From Entomortierella parvispora (Eukaryota; Mortierellomycota; Mortierellomycetes; Mortierellales; Mortierellaceae): a stretch of 64,000 nucleotides of DNA. The stretch spans positions 310,001 to 374,000 of the forward strand of contig OY752150.1 of NCBI GenBank assembly GCA_963573315.1. The letters are read 5' to 3'. Under the pieces are notes generated by a model. The model searched no databases and was not told where the DNA came from. It saw only the letters and a list, made by a program, of their open reading frames with translations. Positions 20,914-35,800 of this stretch are shown here, in pieces; the first letter of the stretch is position 1; every line of letters starts with the position of its first letter. The translations under genes were made by a program, and so were the position numbers.

Positions 20914-22560
20914 ATGACCAACTCAGAAAGGTCAAGAGTTGCCACGCACAATACCACGTCTCCCCTTCCTTCTCTTCCTCCTCCTCCTCCTTCACCCCAT
21001 CCTCCTTCGGCCCCATCTTCTCAGTTGCCTCCCGCCCGACATCCACAGTTCAAGGAGGTGGTTATCACTCATTCTTCACACTCACCCCAAGCACGCACAA
21101 AAGCCTCGTCCGCCTTTGGTTTGTCATCGTCCTCCAGTGCCATTGTTCACCCAGTAACAACAGCTACAACGTCAACGACGGGATCGACTTGCGCTCTTTC
21201 GTCCCTCTCCTCATCCTCACCACCTTCTCTTTCCAAATCCAAAGTGCTTGCTCGCACTTTCTCCACCTCTTCCGACCTCAATCTGCAGTCTGGACACTTG
21301 ACCCAAGATCAAAGTCATCCCTCTCACACCGATCCATCTTCCACCTCCACCTCCATCACAGTCCAATCACTTCCACCTATCTCATCCCACCGTGGCCCTC
21401 ATCACATTGCACACCAGCCCAGTCAACCAGAGCATCGCAAGGAAGCTAGACGGCGGCACCAGCAGCAACAGCAGCGGCAACCTCCAGGGCGATACCCCAT
21501 GAACAGGTCTGAACAAGGAAGTCAAGTTCAAGAGACAATTGCAGCGTTCTCGCGGTTGATGATGGAAGGAAAGCCAACAACAACGACGACCAACAACAGC
21601 CTCCATAACATCAACAACAGCCACTCTTACAAAAGTGCTCCCGTTCTTCCCCTTTTGACCATCTCCACACCCCCTGTGCCATCCTCCGCTGCAGCTGCAA
21701 CATCGACCCTGGAATCTTCCCAGTTGTCGGCTTCTCTTTCCCCCCCAGCCCTTTCTCCTGTGTCAGGGACAGCCTCGACCTCGTCTAATTCTTCAGAGTC
21801 GTCATCTCCAGCTACACCCAGTGATTCTACTATGCCGACTGCAACCATAACCACAATGAATGATGATAAGGCCATGTTCTCATTGTCTCAACCTGTGATG
21901 CCAATGTCCCTGATCCCTGCGGCGATCATGGGTCTCCAATCTACACCGCCCTGTGTCACGACTGTCGGGATGATGTTTGGGGACAACGACAACAAAAACA
22001 ACAGCAACAAAGCCCAGGGTAGCATCAAAATCAACACTGACCTCAGCAACATCCAGAATAACAACAACAACGCTCGAAGGGGCAGCAAAGGTAGCACCGC
22101 CAGTTCAGGATCACGTTCCTCCGCAAGTCTTCTCCCGCTGGTCGGGCGTGACTATCTTAGTTTCACGGACACATCGTCGTCGACGACATCCTCACCGTTA
22201 TCTGCCAAGCCCAGACCTTTGTCGTCCATGGAATTTGCTGAGTGTAAGTAAACCAAAAAACTTCCTTCCCTTGGTATCTAGTCTTTGCTGGCACTGCTCA
22301 TTCTCTTCCTCAATCGCGACCCCAATTGCTGCCACTTCAATCGCATGTTTCTTTCTGTACCTTTTTTTCTTTCTTTCCTTTTTTTCTCCTTTTCTCGCAA
22401 TCGGAAGGGATTGGAACGGGATGAGACCCTTCATTTCTCCTGTACTCCTTTTGCGAGATTGAAGGGTGCGGTGCGGAAAAGTACCGGGTATTTAGGAACT
22501 AGAGAAATTATTACCAGGCTCTTCATCAATTTCTCTAACGCGTCGCGTCTCTTTTTTTTC

Positions 22561-22608
<48 letters not shown>

Positions 22609-25600
22609 TTCCCCCGCGCGTTCTCTATCTCTCTATCTTTCACGATTTGATGTAACAGCCTGGTTGCCGATGGTAGCGAATCTCAATCCCGAAGGATCAG
22701 TTGTGAACGCAGAGTCATCCAGGATGGTCCCCCTTTCCAAGGAGACGACAGTAATGACCACCCGTGGCAACAGTGGCACCAATGAGCGGGATAGTTCAGT
22801 GTTCACCTCCCAACAATTACCTGCACCTGTGGACGAAAATAGAAAACACGGCCATATTATCGGTGGTATGCAGGAGGCAGATCAAGCCATCTCTTTTTCA
22901 GCATCAATCACGGCAAAGTCGTGCACGGGCAACACCAGCATCTCCCCCTCTTTCTCCGCGACGACCTCGGCCGTAGCAGTAGCAAGAGTATCGATGGATC
23001 AACAGTCGATTCACCCACTTCAGATGAATCCAGACCTCGATTCGATCAATGCTTCAGTAACAGTGACCGGGCCAAATGACCCGGCCGTAACGTCACCACT
23101 AGATTTTGGGTCCTCCTTTGTCCTGGAAAGCTTACAGCCCCAACTAGGACAACAACTTGAGGGAGAACAACAGGAACAACCCCCCGTTCAAGTTATCCGT
23201 AAAAAGACTTCGTTTGCCGCCAAGCTTCGCAAGGTCTTTGTCGCCAAACAACCCACTACATCCAACAACAACAGCAGCGTGAATACCACAACTCATTCTC
23301 CACGTGAATCATCTCTGGGTATGCTTGCGGACGCTCAGCAGACGCGGGAGAACATTACAATGCTTGCATCTCCAGGGGACGATGCCTCCTCGGATGAAAT
23401 GAATAGTGATCGGCTTCAAATACACCGCGGATCGGACTCCTCAATCAGTACTGTGGACACTCCAGTGGCGCGACCTAGTCTTTTGCGACGCGGCTCTGCT
23501 CCAACCCTGAGCACCAACAATACCAGTGGTGGTCAGTATTTGGCTCCACCTACACTCTTGACTACTGGTTCCCTCTATAGTGAACCCGAGTCTGAAGCCA
23601 GTTCGTGCTCTCCAACCACGCCTCAATCCTCAACAGAAGAGTCTTCAGAACAGGCACGCCTCCCATCCAACCAAACTACAGTGATCCAGGGGTTAAAGCC
23701 GACACCGACCAGGACTGTCAAGAAACGACTCTCGTTCGCCTCCATATCGTCATTCTTCAATGGCCGCCAAGTGAGCATTCCCTCCCCACAACCGCAACCG
23801 CAGCAACAGCAGCAGCAACAACAGAAAGATCAAACTGAGAACCATTCAAAGCAACAGCGATCCTCGTCTGTGCCCCATGTGGAGAACCCATTGGCAATTG
23901 TAGGCCGACAAATTGCTGGATTCCAGAGACGTCATTCCCTGAACGACTTGGATGATACGAGCGCGTCGGCCTCAAAACGGGCCCAAAACAACAACAACGC
24001 TCTACAAAGATTCATGTCGACTGCCCCTTGGGATAAGGAACGCGCTCCTGCGGGTAGTGTATCGGATGGGTCAACACCCGTATCCGCGCCCGTGACCCTC
24101 CCCCCCAAGCGCCTGACTCTCAACAAGGTGTTTAGCAAGCAACTGAGGAGGAAGAGCAGCACTCCGGTGAAAACAGACATCCCCCCCGTCCCACCAAAGC
24201 CCCTCCGCTCTGCATTGGCACATCGTTCTGCGGTGACTGTTACAGTCAACTCGAACTTGGTAGGCGCTGCCGGCACAAAGGTCCACCATGTTCATCGATC
24301 TTCTCGACGCAGGGCGGCCTCTATTCGATCGCAGAGCAGTACACAAAGACATAGCCATCTACCTACCGGTGGCAGTGGAGGAGGTCGAAACCGTCTTAGC
24401 CAAACAGATCCTTTGGCCCGTTTGTCCGAGGCAAACAAACAGCTGGCAACTTTGAACCGGTCGAATGTGGACGATCAGCAGCAGCAACAAGCTCAACTGA
24501 AGCGTCTTGCCTCAAAGCGATCGAAAGGTCATCATCGACGAGAGCAGGAACAGGTTCGTGGAGGTAGACGCCAGTCGAACCATCAACTCCGTGAGCACTC
24601 CCAGCATGGTCGACAGGACTCCATCACGTCGTCGGTTTCTGAAGATTCAGAATCCTGTTCATCGCCAGTGTCATGCGAAGGTCCTGATGGGTTCCCAGGA
24701 GAGGGGGCTGATAGTCAGAAGGCAGTCCCAAGTCCCACTCGGTTGGTTCCACAAGGCCAAGGAGGTCGCACTGGTGGCGCGCTTGATTCTCGCACGTTCT
24801 CGAGCCCGACTACCCCGCGTGTCCTACCTGTCGTTACCAAGTTTGGCTCCCCACCTCGCAACCCGCTCGCAACCCTGTCCCCTTCGCCTTCTTATGAGTC
24901 GTACTCGTCTTCCTCGTCGTTGTCGGACGGAGCTGCTGCGTCGTTCCGATCAACATCCTCTCTTTCCGAGTCAGGATCTCATTCTTCATCTTCGTTCTCG
25001 TCCCCGAACGGCTCGCCGACAAAAGAAAAGGCGCCTCAGCTCATGACAGCGAATGGTGGAACCGAAGGTAGTGGTCAGAACACCTTGTTGCCTGCAACAG
25101 CGGCTCGGTTATCTGTTCACGCGTTTGCTGTGGAACGCGAGACGGCAGCGGTTGCCACATCTACATCAGATGCCATTATGACTCTAAAACATCAGCAGGC
25201 GACGCCGTCCACGTCCTCGACGCCGGAATCGTCTTCGACCGTGTCCAATTCTTCCACAGCAGCGTCTTCGACTTCGTCCCCAACACTGAAATCAGAGACG
25301 GTCCATGCCCGAGACGAATCTCTCCATGGAGTCTACAGTGTCCAGCAGCAGCCATCCCAGTCGATCTACCACCAATATCTTCCAGATCAGCAAATAGGAC
25401 ACGCTTATCATGACACCAAAGAAGTCCAGAACTATCATCATCACCAGTACCTGCAAACTCTTCAGCAGCAACAACAGTACCACCATCAACTGCAACAGCA
25501 GCGGGTCGGTTCCTTCCACTACCCACACCATCAGCAATATTACTATGCAGACCCCTCCCTCTACCCTCCCCGTCCTCCCCGTCAGCTCCAATTCTCAACC

Positions 25601-25786
25601 GAGGAACCAATGATCCATCCAACCTGGACCCCAGAACAGTACGATCGAACCAGCGATCCCAACATCACGGCCTCACGACTTACGCCTACAGTGGCACACA
25701 AGATCAAGCTAGAGTTGAACCAGTTCAAGAGCCAAGAGATGGAAGTCCATGAGGACAGTCGCATCTATACTCATTTCTTTATCTGA
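20914..25786 (+). CDS. Large Ser/Thr/Gln-rich disordered protein, function unknown
   Basis: I do not recognise this gene. Two exons (20914-22243 and 22659-25786) encode 1485 residues, overwhelmingly Ser, Thr, Pro, Asn and Gln with Gln and Ser runs, so mostly disordered. Four features stand out. Basic-hydrophobic patches recur: RKKTSFAAKLRKVFVAKQ (about 624-641), VKKRLSFASISSFFNGRQ (about 797-814) and PPKRLTLNKVFSKQLRRK (about 924-942). A RRHSLNDL site looks like a basophilic kinase or 14-3-3 motif. The Pro-rich DIPPVPPKPLR could bind an SH3 domain. A non-repetitive C-terminus (VAHKIKLELNQFKSQEMEVH and a few more residues, ending in an aromatic-rich tail) looks conserved and is the best seed for a homology search. 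This architecture suits a polarity, cortex or phosphatase-scaffold protein, but that is inference. The start follows a long C/T-rich leader. Confidence 0.75.
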
Positions 25787-25807
25787 AAAAAAAAACTTAC
25801 AACACGT

Positions 25808-25813
25808 AATAAA
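25808..25813 (+). terminator. Polyadenylation signal of the Ser-rich gene
   Basis: AATAAA begins 22 bases after the stop codon. Confidence 0.4.
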
Positions 25814-25970
25814 CCCATCCCTCATCGCCAAAAGGCATTTGTAATAGATATTACTAAGAGCTGATGATTGAAAATGGTATATTATGGAGAGTGGGGGGAG
25901 GGGGGATCTAATAGTTGTTGTTGTTGTTGTTGTTTTTGGCACAGAGTAAACAATGTTTTTTTTTTGTTTC

Positions 25971-28123
25971 TTACAGCTTGGCCTTGGGAGCACCAGCGAC
26001 CAAGACGCGAAGATCCTTTCTCAAGATCTTTCCAGCTGCAGATTTGGGGATCACGTCAATGAAACGAACGCCTCCACGAAGCTTCTTGTGCGCCGCAACC
26101 TTGGAAGCGACATACTCAATAACGTCCTGTTCCGTCAAGTTCTGTCCGGGGTCCTTGACCACGAAGGCCAAAGGCACCTCTGTGGCCTGCTCCTTGTTAT
26201 CGATGCCAATGACGGCCGCATCCAAGATCTGAGGGTGGGCGATCAAGATGGCCTCCAACTCTGCAGGGGCAACCTGGAATCCTTTGTACTTGATCAATTC
26301 CTTCAAGCGGTCGACGATGAAAAAGTTGTCGTTCTCGTCCACGATCGCGATATCGCCCGTGTGCAACCATCCCTCGGGGTCAATGGTGTCCTGGGTCGCC
26401 TTGACGTTATTGCGATAGCCCTTCATGACATTAGGACCACGGATCCAGAGCTCACCACGTTCACCACGTGCAGCATCCTGGGCAGTGTCGGGGTCCACGA
26501 GACGGACTTCAATGTTGGGCATGGTCTGTCCAATGGATCCATGCACAGTTTGCCCATAGAGTCCAACATGAGTCGCGGGTGAAAGTTCAGACATGCCGTA
26601 GCCCTGTCGGAAGTGCAATTTTGGGAACTTGGCCATCAAAGCCTGGCTGAGTTCTGCGGGGCAAGGTGCGGCTCCTGACATGACCTGGCGCACATGCGAA
26701 AGGTCGTATTGATCCACAATGGGGGCCTTGACCATCATCAAGATTTGAGGAGGGACAATGATCAAGGTTTGGACTATTTTTTTTTCCCAAGAGAAAGACC
26801 CCAGTTCGACCGTTAGCAACGGATAAACACACTGATATATGGAGACACAAGGATGACAATTATCCCTTTCATGATCGCTTACTCTTGTAGTCCTGGATGG
26901 TCTTGAGAAAGTCGACGGGGTTGAACTTTTGAAGGACAATGGTTTGGTTACCCTGAAAGGAAGGAAGAGCGGAGAATGTTGAAACGGGTTAACAATTGGA
27001 CTGCCATTTCCCGATCGAGCCCGTTACATCGCCGTTGTCCTCCTGATCCCATGAAGACCATTCTCGGGGTTGAAAAAGCAAGAACTGTTGCTCAAAACTT
27101 TGCTTACGTTGTAGATTCCGTTCATCAAGTGCAACTGGATGCCGTAACTAAGAGACGATTGTGCAGAAAGGTTAGCAGACTGATTGTCGATGGTGGTGCG
27201 TCTCACTTTGGCTGAATCTTGGGTCGTCGATGTCACGCAGTGAAGCAAAGTTGAACACAAACAAATTGCTCCCCACAAACACACAAACACCACGAACCAA
27301 AGAAAATTCTCTCCGAACAAACAACGGGATCACAAAACGTTTCAAAACCGAGATGAATACAGTAGCCCTATCTTGTGAGGGAACAGTGAAAGAACAACAC
27401 TTACATGTGGTACATGGGCAGGACGCCCAAGACAATGTTTTCATGAGGGTGGATATCTCCATCCATAGCGCCAATCTGGGCCGTGTTCGAGATGAAGTTG
27501 ACATGGGTCAATTCAACGCCCTTGCTCTTGCCTGTGGTGCCGCTAGAGTAGCAGATCAAGGCCGTCGTCTCCAAAGCCGGTTGGCCGTTCAGGTTCACGA
27601 CTTGAGCCAACTGGCTCTCGGGTGTGTTTTCTGGAGGGAATGTCGAGCTATAAGGGTGGAAGCCCTGAACAGACTCGTTTCCGAACAAAAGAATCTTGTT
27701 CAAGGGGATGCCAACCTTCTCGGCACCCTCGATCGCCACGGGCAGCAACTCTGGGTGGGTAACAATCACTGAAGCACCAGAGTCCTCCAGTTGGAAAGCG
27801 AGTTCGTCGGCAGTGTAGGCAGAGTTCACAGTGGTGCAAACACCTCCCAACAGCAGCGATCCGAACATGGTGATGGAATAGTCGACCTGGTTGCAGGAGA
27901 AGAGGGCAAGGACATCGCCACGTTTGAAGCCCATGGATTCGAGTCCTGTGGCCCAGCGACGGGTATCGCGCTTCCATTCCCCAAAGGTGATTGTGCGTTT
28001 TGAAAGGGCATCGACAAGGATAGGATGGGAGTCCTTGGTGTTGTTTGGATTTGAGATGGCGAAAGAGTAGGCGTTAGTCTGGGGGATGACCTGGTTAGGC
28101 CTGGACGAGGTGTAGATTGTCAT
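25971..28123 (-). CDS. 4-coumarate-CoA-ligase-like acyl-CoA synthetase, probably peroxisomal
   Basis: Enzymes of this ANL family activate a carboxylic acid with ATP to an acyl-adenylate and then load it on CoA. Four exons (27405-28123, 27108-27147, 26883-26952, 25971-26773) give 543 residues. Motifs in order: the phosphate-binding loop YSSGTTGKSKG (about 192-202), YGMSELSPATH, the hinge region TGDIAIVDENDNFFIVDR followed by KYKGFQVAPAELE, and the catalytic Lys in PKSAAGKILRK (Lys about 525). The final three residues are AKL, a good PTS1 peroxisomal import signal. Together these suggest a peroxisomal 4CL-like or medium-chain acyl-CoA ligase; the substrate (phenylpropanoid, medium-chain or branched fatty acid) cannot be read from sequence. 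Exons 2 and 3 are only 40 and 70 nt but are required to keep the conserved segment between YHI and the next domain in frame. A (GT)n tract lies just before the ATG. Confidence 0.9.
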
Positions 28124-31100
28124 GGCGTCGAGAGTTGGAGGGGAAGGAAGAGTGGAGAGAGAGAGAGTGTGTGTGTGCGTGTGTGGTGACACCGAGGCGA
28201 GACACACAAAAAAACAAGGAAGATGAAGGATGAAAGTTTGGCGAGAAAAAGAGAAAGAGGCTCTGCTTTTATGGCCCTCGAGACTTTCCTCCGGTCACAC
28301 AAAAGGGCCGAGGGACCAAGATGACGAAGGATGGGGAACGCACCCCGTCAGCCCTCACTTCTCCACAAATCGGACCTGACAGCGATCCCCCTTCGACGAG
28401 CGTGCAGGCACCCTTTAAGGTAGGTAGCTTGTTGTCCCAGCCTCGGGTACAACACACACATCAACAATCCAAGACCGGCTACGTTCAAGCGGGGGCCAAT
28501 CAAGGAAGAAAGCGAAGGGCCAAAATGAGGGCAAGATCCACCGACAGCGAGAGGGTCCAATTGACGCCCTCAGAGCTTAGAGAGTGACGCCCAATCCTGT
28601 GCGACTGATGCGCCGGACACCCTCCCCTGCTTCTACTAAATACCCCTCTCTCCCCCCGATTCACCATTTACTCCTGCATCACTCAGGGCAGCGCGTGGCT
28701 GCTCCTACCTGTCGCAGCAAAGCACCGTGCGCAACTGCCTCCAATCTCCCTGTCCGCAAAAAGAGTGACGATAAATCCATCCCCTTCACTACTCTCACTG
28801 ACTCTGGCGTGCCCACGGCAGTTGTTTGCATTTTCTCCTTATTACAGGCGATCCTCCAGAATCGGGCACTGTCCAATTGGGGAGAGAAGATGGAAAGCGA
28901 TTATAATATTTGATCACCTCGAGATCCCGGGACAAGAGTTCTCGGTTCTCAACTGATCTAAGAGATGGTTTTGACATTGGCTTCTTTCTTCAACTTCGAG
29001 ACTCTCTGCACTTCAAGCTTCTCAAGTAACCACGCGCTCTTTTTATTTTGTATTGAGGGACGGGCGTGATGATGGAGTGATCGGGACAGTTAGGACATTG
29101 TTGTATGTACAGGCCACAACAGCCACAACATCAGCTAATCGGAGAAAAGCGTTGGACGTTCAATCATCTACAATAGTATTGGCAGAGCTTTCGAAAAGGG
29201 GTCAATCATCCATCCGGGGTCAGAAAATGTCCTGCAGATCCAGTTGCCACCAAAATTATTCAACCTGTACAAACGAAAGATACCCTTTCTAAAATGTACT
29301 TTTATGAAGAACCAATCACAGCAACAAGAAATGGTGACGCTTTTTGTGCACTCTTTATCTCTGTCGACCATTGACGACAAAAAAGTCGAACGCCCTGATG
29401 ACAACTGTGGTTAGTTCCCGCTCTCTTATCCACCCGGCACTGATTCCAGTTTGAAAGTAAAAGTGGGGCACAAAGTCATATGTTGTGTCAGCGCCGCGAG
29501 TGTCGCTTTCAAAGGGCGGACGGGACCCACCCATGGTGTGTCGTTTGCTTCCCCCTTTTTTGTTTTGATCACACCGTGCGGTTGCCTGTAAACACACACA
29601 TTCCAATCTCATGATGCAAAAGCGTCATCATCAAGGACGCGTCCAGACGCGTTATTTCTGTGAAGCTTTGAAGGACAGGCCCATTGCCGAAAGGAAAGAT
29701 GGAGCTGAAAGTGCAAAGGGAAGCTGCCGACGAAGAAAACCCATTAGCGGGAGAGAGAGGCACCGTGAAGCGTACTCACATAGCAGCGTCGGCAGCTTCA
29801 GAAATAGATCGGATGCCTTGTGGATCAAGCCAGAAATGAGGTGAGAGACAGAAAAGTCTCTTTGCTGCAACCATTGAGCTCAGTCGATCGCTCCAGACTG
29901 CAAAAAGAATGGGTTTTTGTGAGCAAAGAGATAGCCGGCAACATAAGACAAAAGTGAGGTTACATGCCCCCCCACCTCGACCAGCGCAGATCCTGGGGGG
30001 CGAGTCCCGTAGGGTTTTCTGAAATGAAGTCGGACTATTTTTACACATTTGACCATGCAGCAATCAATATCGGCCAGCAGCGAGCGAGGAAGGTTAATAC
30101 GCACCCATGCAGCCATAACGAGGGAAGAGAGCAAGGCGAGGACGAGTAGGACTGAGAGTGAAGAGAATGGAAGAGAGAGAGCGCGAAAAAAGCAGAGAGC
30201 ATGGGATGAGCTCTTTCTTCAGCTTCTTGCACCCAGAACGAGCGAAACGAGCGAGACCTTCTTTTCTGCGTTGGCACGTCTGGACTGGAGGTATAAGAGA
30301 CAGGGACGATTCGCCTCTTTTCCCATCTTTCTTTTCTCATCATCATCATTCCCCCTTTCCCCTCTCTCCCCACATCCACATCTCATTACAAAGTAGGTGC
30401 CCCTCCCTTTCTTTTCTTGGTCTCTCGTGTTATCTATTTCTTGCTTGCTGGGTCCCCCGTCCGTTTCTGCCGGCACACGCGTCTCGTCACTCTTCTCTCC
30501 CCCTTGCGTTTCTTTTCTTGTTCAAACACAGGCAGGCAGGCAAACAGGCAGACAGAGAGACCGGCAGACAAGCAGACAAGCACAGCAAGACTCAAAGCGA
30601 CATCCTTCGACAGAGACGCAAAGGCTTCAGCAGCAAAGTCGACTGACTGAAAAGGCAGGAGTGCAGCACGCTTTTTTTCTTCAGGAGATGAGCCAGCCAG
30701 ATGGACCTTGCCCCAACGGCCTGCCTGCCTTGCCTCCATGGTGTCGACATTGTGCTCTTTCTCTCCTTCTCTCTCTCTCTCCTGCTGTCATCTCGCCACC
30801 ATCTGGGCCACAGCCAACAACTCCTTGCTTGTATCTGGGATCGTGGGAGTTATCCTGCGCTTCCACGCGGCGGCCTGTCTCCTTTCGATCCCCCCTGCGT
30901 TTTTGTTGTCTGTTCCTTGGGTCACTTGGCGAGGAATTTTTTCAGGGGACTCGAAAGCGTCACCGCGTCAACACGGTGTGGAACCACAAAATGAAGACGT
31001 ACGCTAACCTCGTTTTCTCTTTGTTTCTCTTTCTCTTTTCTTTTCCTTCATCCTCTCTTTCTGCCTCTCTCCTCTCTGTCTCTCTCTCTCTCTCTTTCTC

Positions 31101-31145
31101 TCTCATATCTCCACCACTACCACCTCCGATACAAAAATTCTCAGA
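28124..31145. other. Divergent intergenic region, acyl-CoA synthetase / actin
   Basis: Three kilobases between divergent genes without a supported coding region. The right half is the likely actin promoter and leader. It holds a TATA-like tataaga at 30291, dense C/T runs (30310-30500 and 31010-31110) and a GGCA/GACA repeat block (30530-30586). An intron in the actin 5' leader would not be visible to me. Confidence 0.5.
30530..30586. repeat. Degenerate (GGCA/GACA)n repeat in the actin upstream region
   Basis: Repeated aggc, aaac and agac units on the plus strand, about 560-615 bases before the actin ATG. Confidence 0.6.
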
Positions 31146-32511
<1,366 letters not shown>

Positions 32512-32881
32512 GCGCTTTCCGGATCAAAAAGAAACAAGGAAGGCCAAAGTCCAGGCACAAAAGTGTTTGGCGGGCAAAGAAACATGTGCTCTCTCGACGG
32601 GAACGACGATTGAGCAAGATGACGAAGAGGAAGAAAAACTCACTATTAGGATAAATAATAAACCAAATACCAAATCCAAAACCTCTCCTCGCCATGCTTC
32701 TCCCTCTCTTGGGCCTCTTGCATCGTTTACCTCCACACTTTTAAGCACCATTTCACCTTTTCCACAGTTTCGATAGATGATGTTTAATGCGATGATGATG
32801 ATGATGAAGATGATGATATCTGCTATGTTTTTGCTGCCCAACTGGCTGATGGATGGTGTTCCTGGTCTCCACTCTCTTCTC
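32512..32881. other. Convergent 3' gap, actin / ferric reductase
   Basis: Holds the actin 3' UTR and, towards the right, a short GATGAT repeat (about 32790-32818). No coding region is supported. Confidence 0.5.
32657..32662 (+). terminator. Polyadenylation signal of actin
   Basis: AATAAA begins 146 bases after the TAA stop, in an A/T-rich context. Confidence 0.4.
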
Positions 32882-35800
32882 TCAAGGTGCCCAAGTCTCT
32901 TTATGGAACTCGACGTCCCACTTCAACTTTTGACAGCCCTCTTGGATCATATCGACGAACGCGTCCGGACCGGCTCCAAAGACCAAGACTGAACTTCTAG
33001 ACTCTACAGTTTCCGTCTCTGCTGGAACACCTGCTCCTTCTTCAGGCTGCAAAAGAGGGCTCGTTGTCGATGACGATGATGTTGAGGATGAAGATGACGA
33101 CGACGCGGATGTTGAGATGATGGGTTCACAGCCGACTCCGAGCGCTTGGAGTTCTTGAATGTGTTGATTGACTTGCAACCGTCCACGTTCAAATAGGATC
33201 TTTCGCCTCTGGACATGAGCGTGTCTGTGTGCGGATGGCAAAAGCACAGACGGCAAAGGAGAGCAGGATGTCGAATTGCGAGGCGATGTAGAATCAAAAG
33301 AAGACGACGACGACGATGATGATGATGATGAGGAGGAGGGAGCCGTGGGCAAAGAGCCCAGACCTTGGACAAGTCGCTGGTAGGACGCGTCTCTGGCTGC
33401 TGCCCCACCAGTAACACTGCTATTCGTGATTCCTTCGGCTCTTGGCAGTGACGTGGTATCGTCTTGGCCTGTGAATGGGGAAGAGGACATATGAGGCGAC
33501 CAAGGGAAGAGTCGGTTGGCGCGTCTTTTTGCGATCCATAGGCCCGTGTAACCAAGGATGACCGCAACCAGCATGTGGACGATACCAGGGACGATAGCGT
33601 AGGCCCACAGGCAATGGTTCGTCATGTGTTGATTCTTTTCGCGTGTGGTGAAACACCACCGAGTCTCGCCGTTGTACGTGCCCTCGAGCGCCACGGTACG
33701 GATCCAAAGGAAGGAGACCAAAGGGATGACGAGCATGGAAATCGTGGCTACGAGATCCTTTTTGGCGTGGAGGGTCGAGGATTTTGTCGAATTTGCGGCC
33801 AAGAACGTGGGCAGAGAGCTGTAGTAATGGACACCATCAGAGTGACCATGATGACGGCCTTGGATAGAGTCAATGGTATACTCGGTCGGGAGGACAATGG
33901 CACCCTCAGCGATGGTGGCCTGGGTAGTACTGGATGAAGAGCTGGCCACCCGAGTCACGGCAGGATCACACTGAGCAGATCCTTGGCAGCAGAGAGATTT
34001 GTCTCCGCAGCAAGAAGTCGACGATGACGACGAGGAAGTGGACTCCTTTTGAGCAGACATGGAGCCGTACTGGGCTGTTGAAGCGGCTTTCCCATTGCGT
34101 AGCTTGTTTCCAAGGAGCGAGGTCGACTCTTGAGGGACTTTGATTTCGACCTCGATTTCTCTTACAACCTTCACTGTCTTTGTCATTTTGGAACTCTGGA
34201 TGCCTCCGCAGACAAACTCGCTGGTGCATTGACCTGTAGGACAGGCGCTTGGCGGAGTGTCCTTGTCAGGTCGTGAAACGTATATACGAGTCTTCAGCCA
34301 AGACAAAAATCTTGGATCATGTGTAATCCTCTCCATAAAATCGCCATAGGCATACAACTCGCTTTCATATCTGAACGTGCAGATCAAGTGCACTTGGATC
34401 GTTTCACCCTTGTATGGCGTGGCCTCGATTTGCGCAGCAATGGCTTTCAGCAGTGACATGAACGTTGTAATGGCAGCGCCAGCTATCAAAAGGAGAAGGA
34501 AAAAAATGGTGAAAATTAATTCCTGACGGAAGATTGCGGACCAAATTCTTGCTCGACGATAAGGACAAGGAGAAACAGGGGGCATACCTGAAAAGATGAC
34601 CAATGTCTTGCTTGAAAGGTAATCGTGGTCACGATCCCCAAAGATTCCATCAATATTAGCCTTGATCGCAATGGGTCCGCTTCTTGTCAATGTGTTGGTA
34701 GCTGTCGTCTCCTCCTGTTGGTCCAGACACAGCTTGGCCAAGCCTCCCGTCCAACTTTCAGGATTTTCTTGGAAGGTCCTGACGTAGATTGTCATTGAGT
34801 AAGGGTCCTCTGGCCAGTAAGACGCGATGGTGAAGGGATGGTATATGGTGGCAATCTGAAGTCGATGGCTCAACTGGGGTATTTCCACATTCACGTAATC
34901 GCCTGGATAATAGGGCTTGAGGGGCTGCATTCTGTCTCTGGAGTGGATCTGAATCGTCAAAATGTCGGCGTCCTGTTGGAACGAACAAGAGACCTCGGGT
35001 GCCACAGACAACGTCTGGATCCATTTCGGAACAAATCGGTCAGCCAGGTATAGACAGATGGATGGGAGGACGTAATACCAGATCAAGTAATAGGGAAAGT
35101 GCAGCAATGTGCCAAGGAACATGACAATAGTCAGAGCTCGGTGCATGTGCAGAAATAGACCAAAGCTTTTACGGCGCACCGATGGAAGGGAGGTCAGGTA
35201 AAGTCCTAATAATCCAGCCTAAAAACGAGAAAAGAGAAGAGTCGTAAGGAGGCGGATGTTTATAGAGATGAATGGTGAGTAAACGATCGGTGTTGAGGAG
35301 AAAATGTCATACTTCATGGTGGGGGGAGAAGGAGCTGCGTCTGGTCGAGTCGACAAAATAATAGGATAAAAACTTACATAACCAACCAAGGCAAGCAAGT
35401 TCTGGGGTCCACGGGTCGTCCCATCAAAGTTGAAATGCGACTTGAAGGCGTCAAAGTGGACATAGTAGAGGATATAGCAGACCATGTGAATTGTGCTCCA
35501 AAAGGTAAAGGCGAGACCCAGTCCTCGATGCAACGGCAGGAGGTCTGCGTATGTATAGCCCATAGCCTGGAACATTGAGCGCCGCAACACAAAGAGCAGG
35601 AGCATCGCGCAGCTTGCCATGGCGGCGTACCCGCTGGCGTAGGCGACGTAGGCTGAAATAGAAGAGATATCAAAAAAAAAAAAAAAAGGTGAGAACTTTC
35701 CTCTCATTTACCCGCAGGTCGCGATCATTGCGTTCTTACCAGTTACACCGGCGTAGATGCCCAGGAACCGAATCCCCCTTGGCAAGAAAGCGATCAGTGG

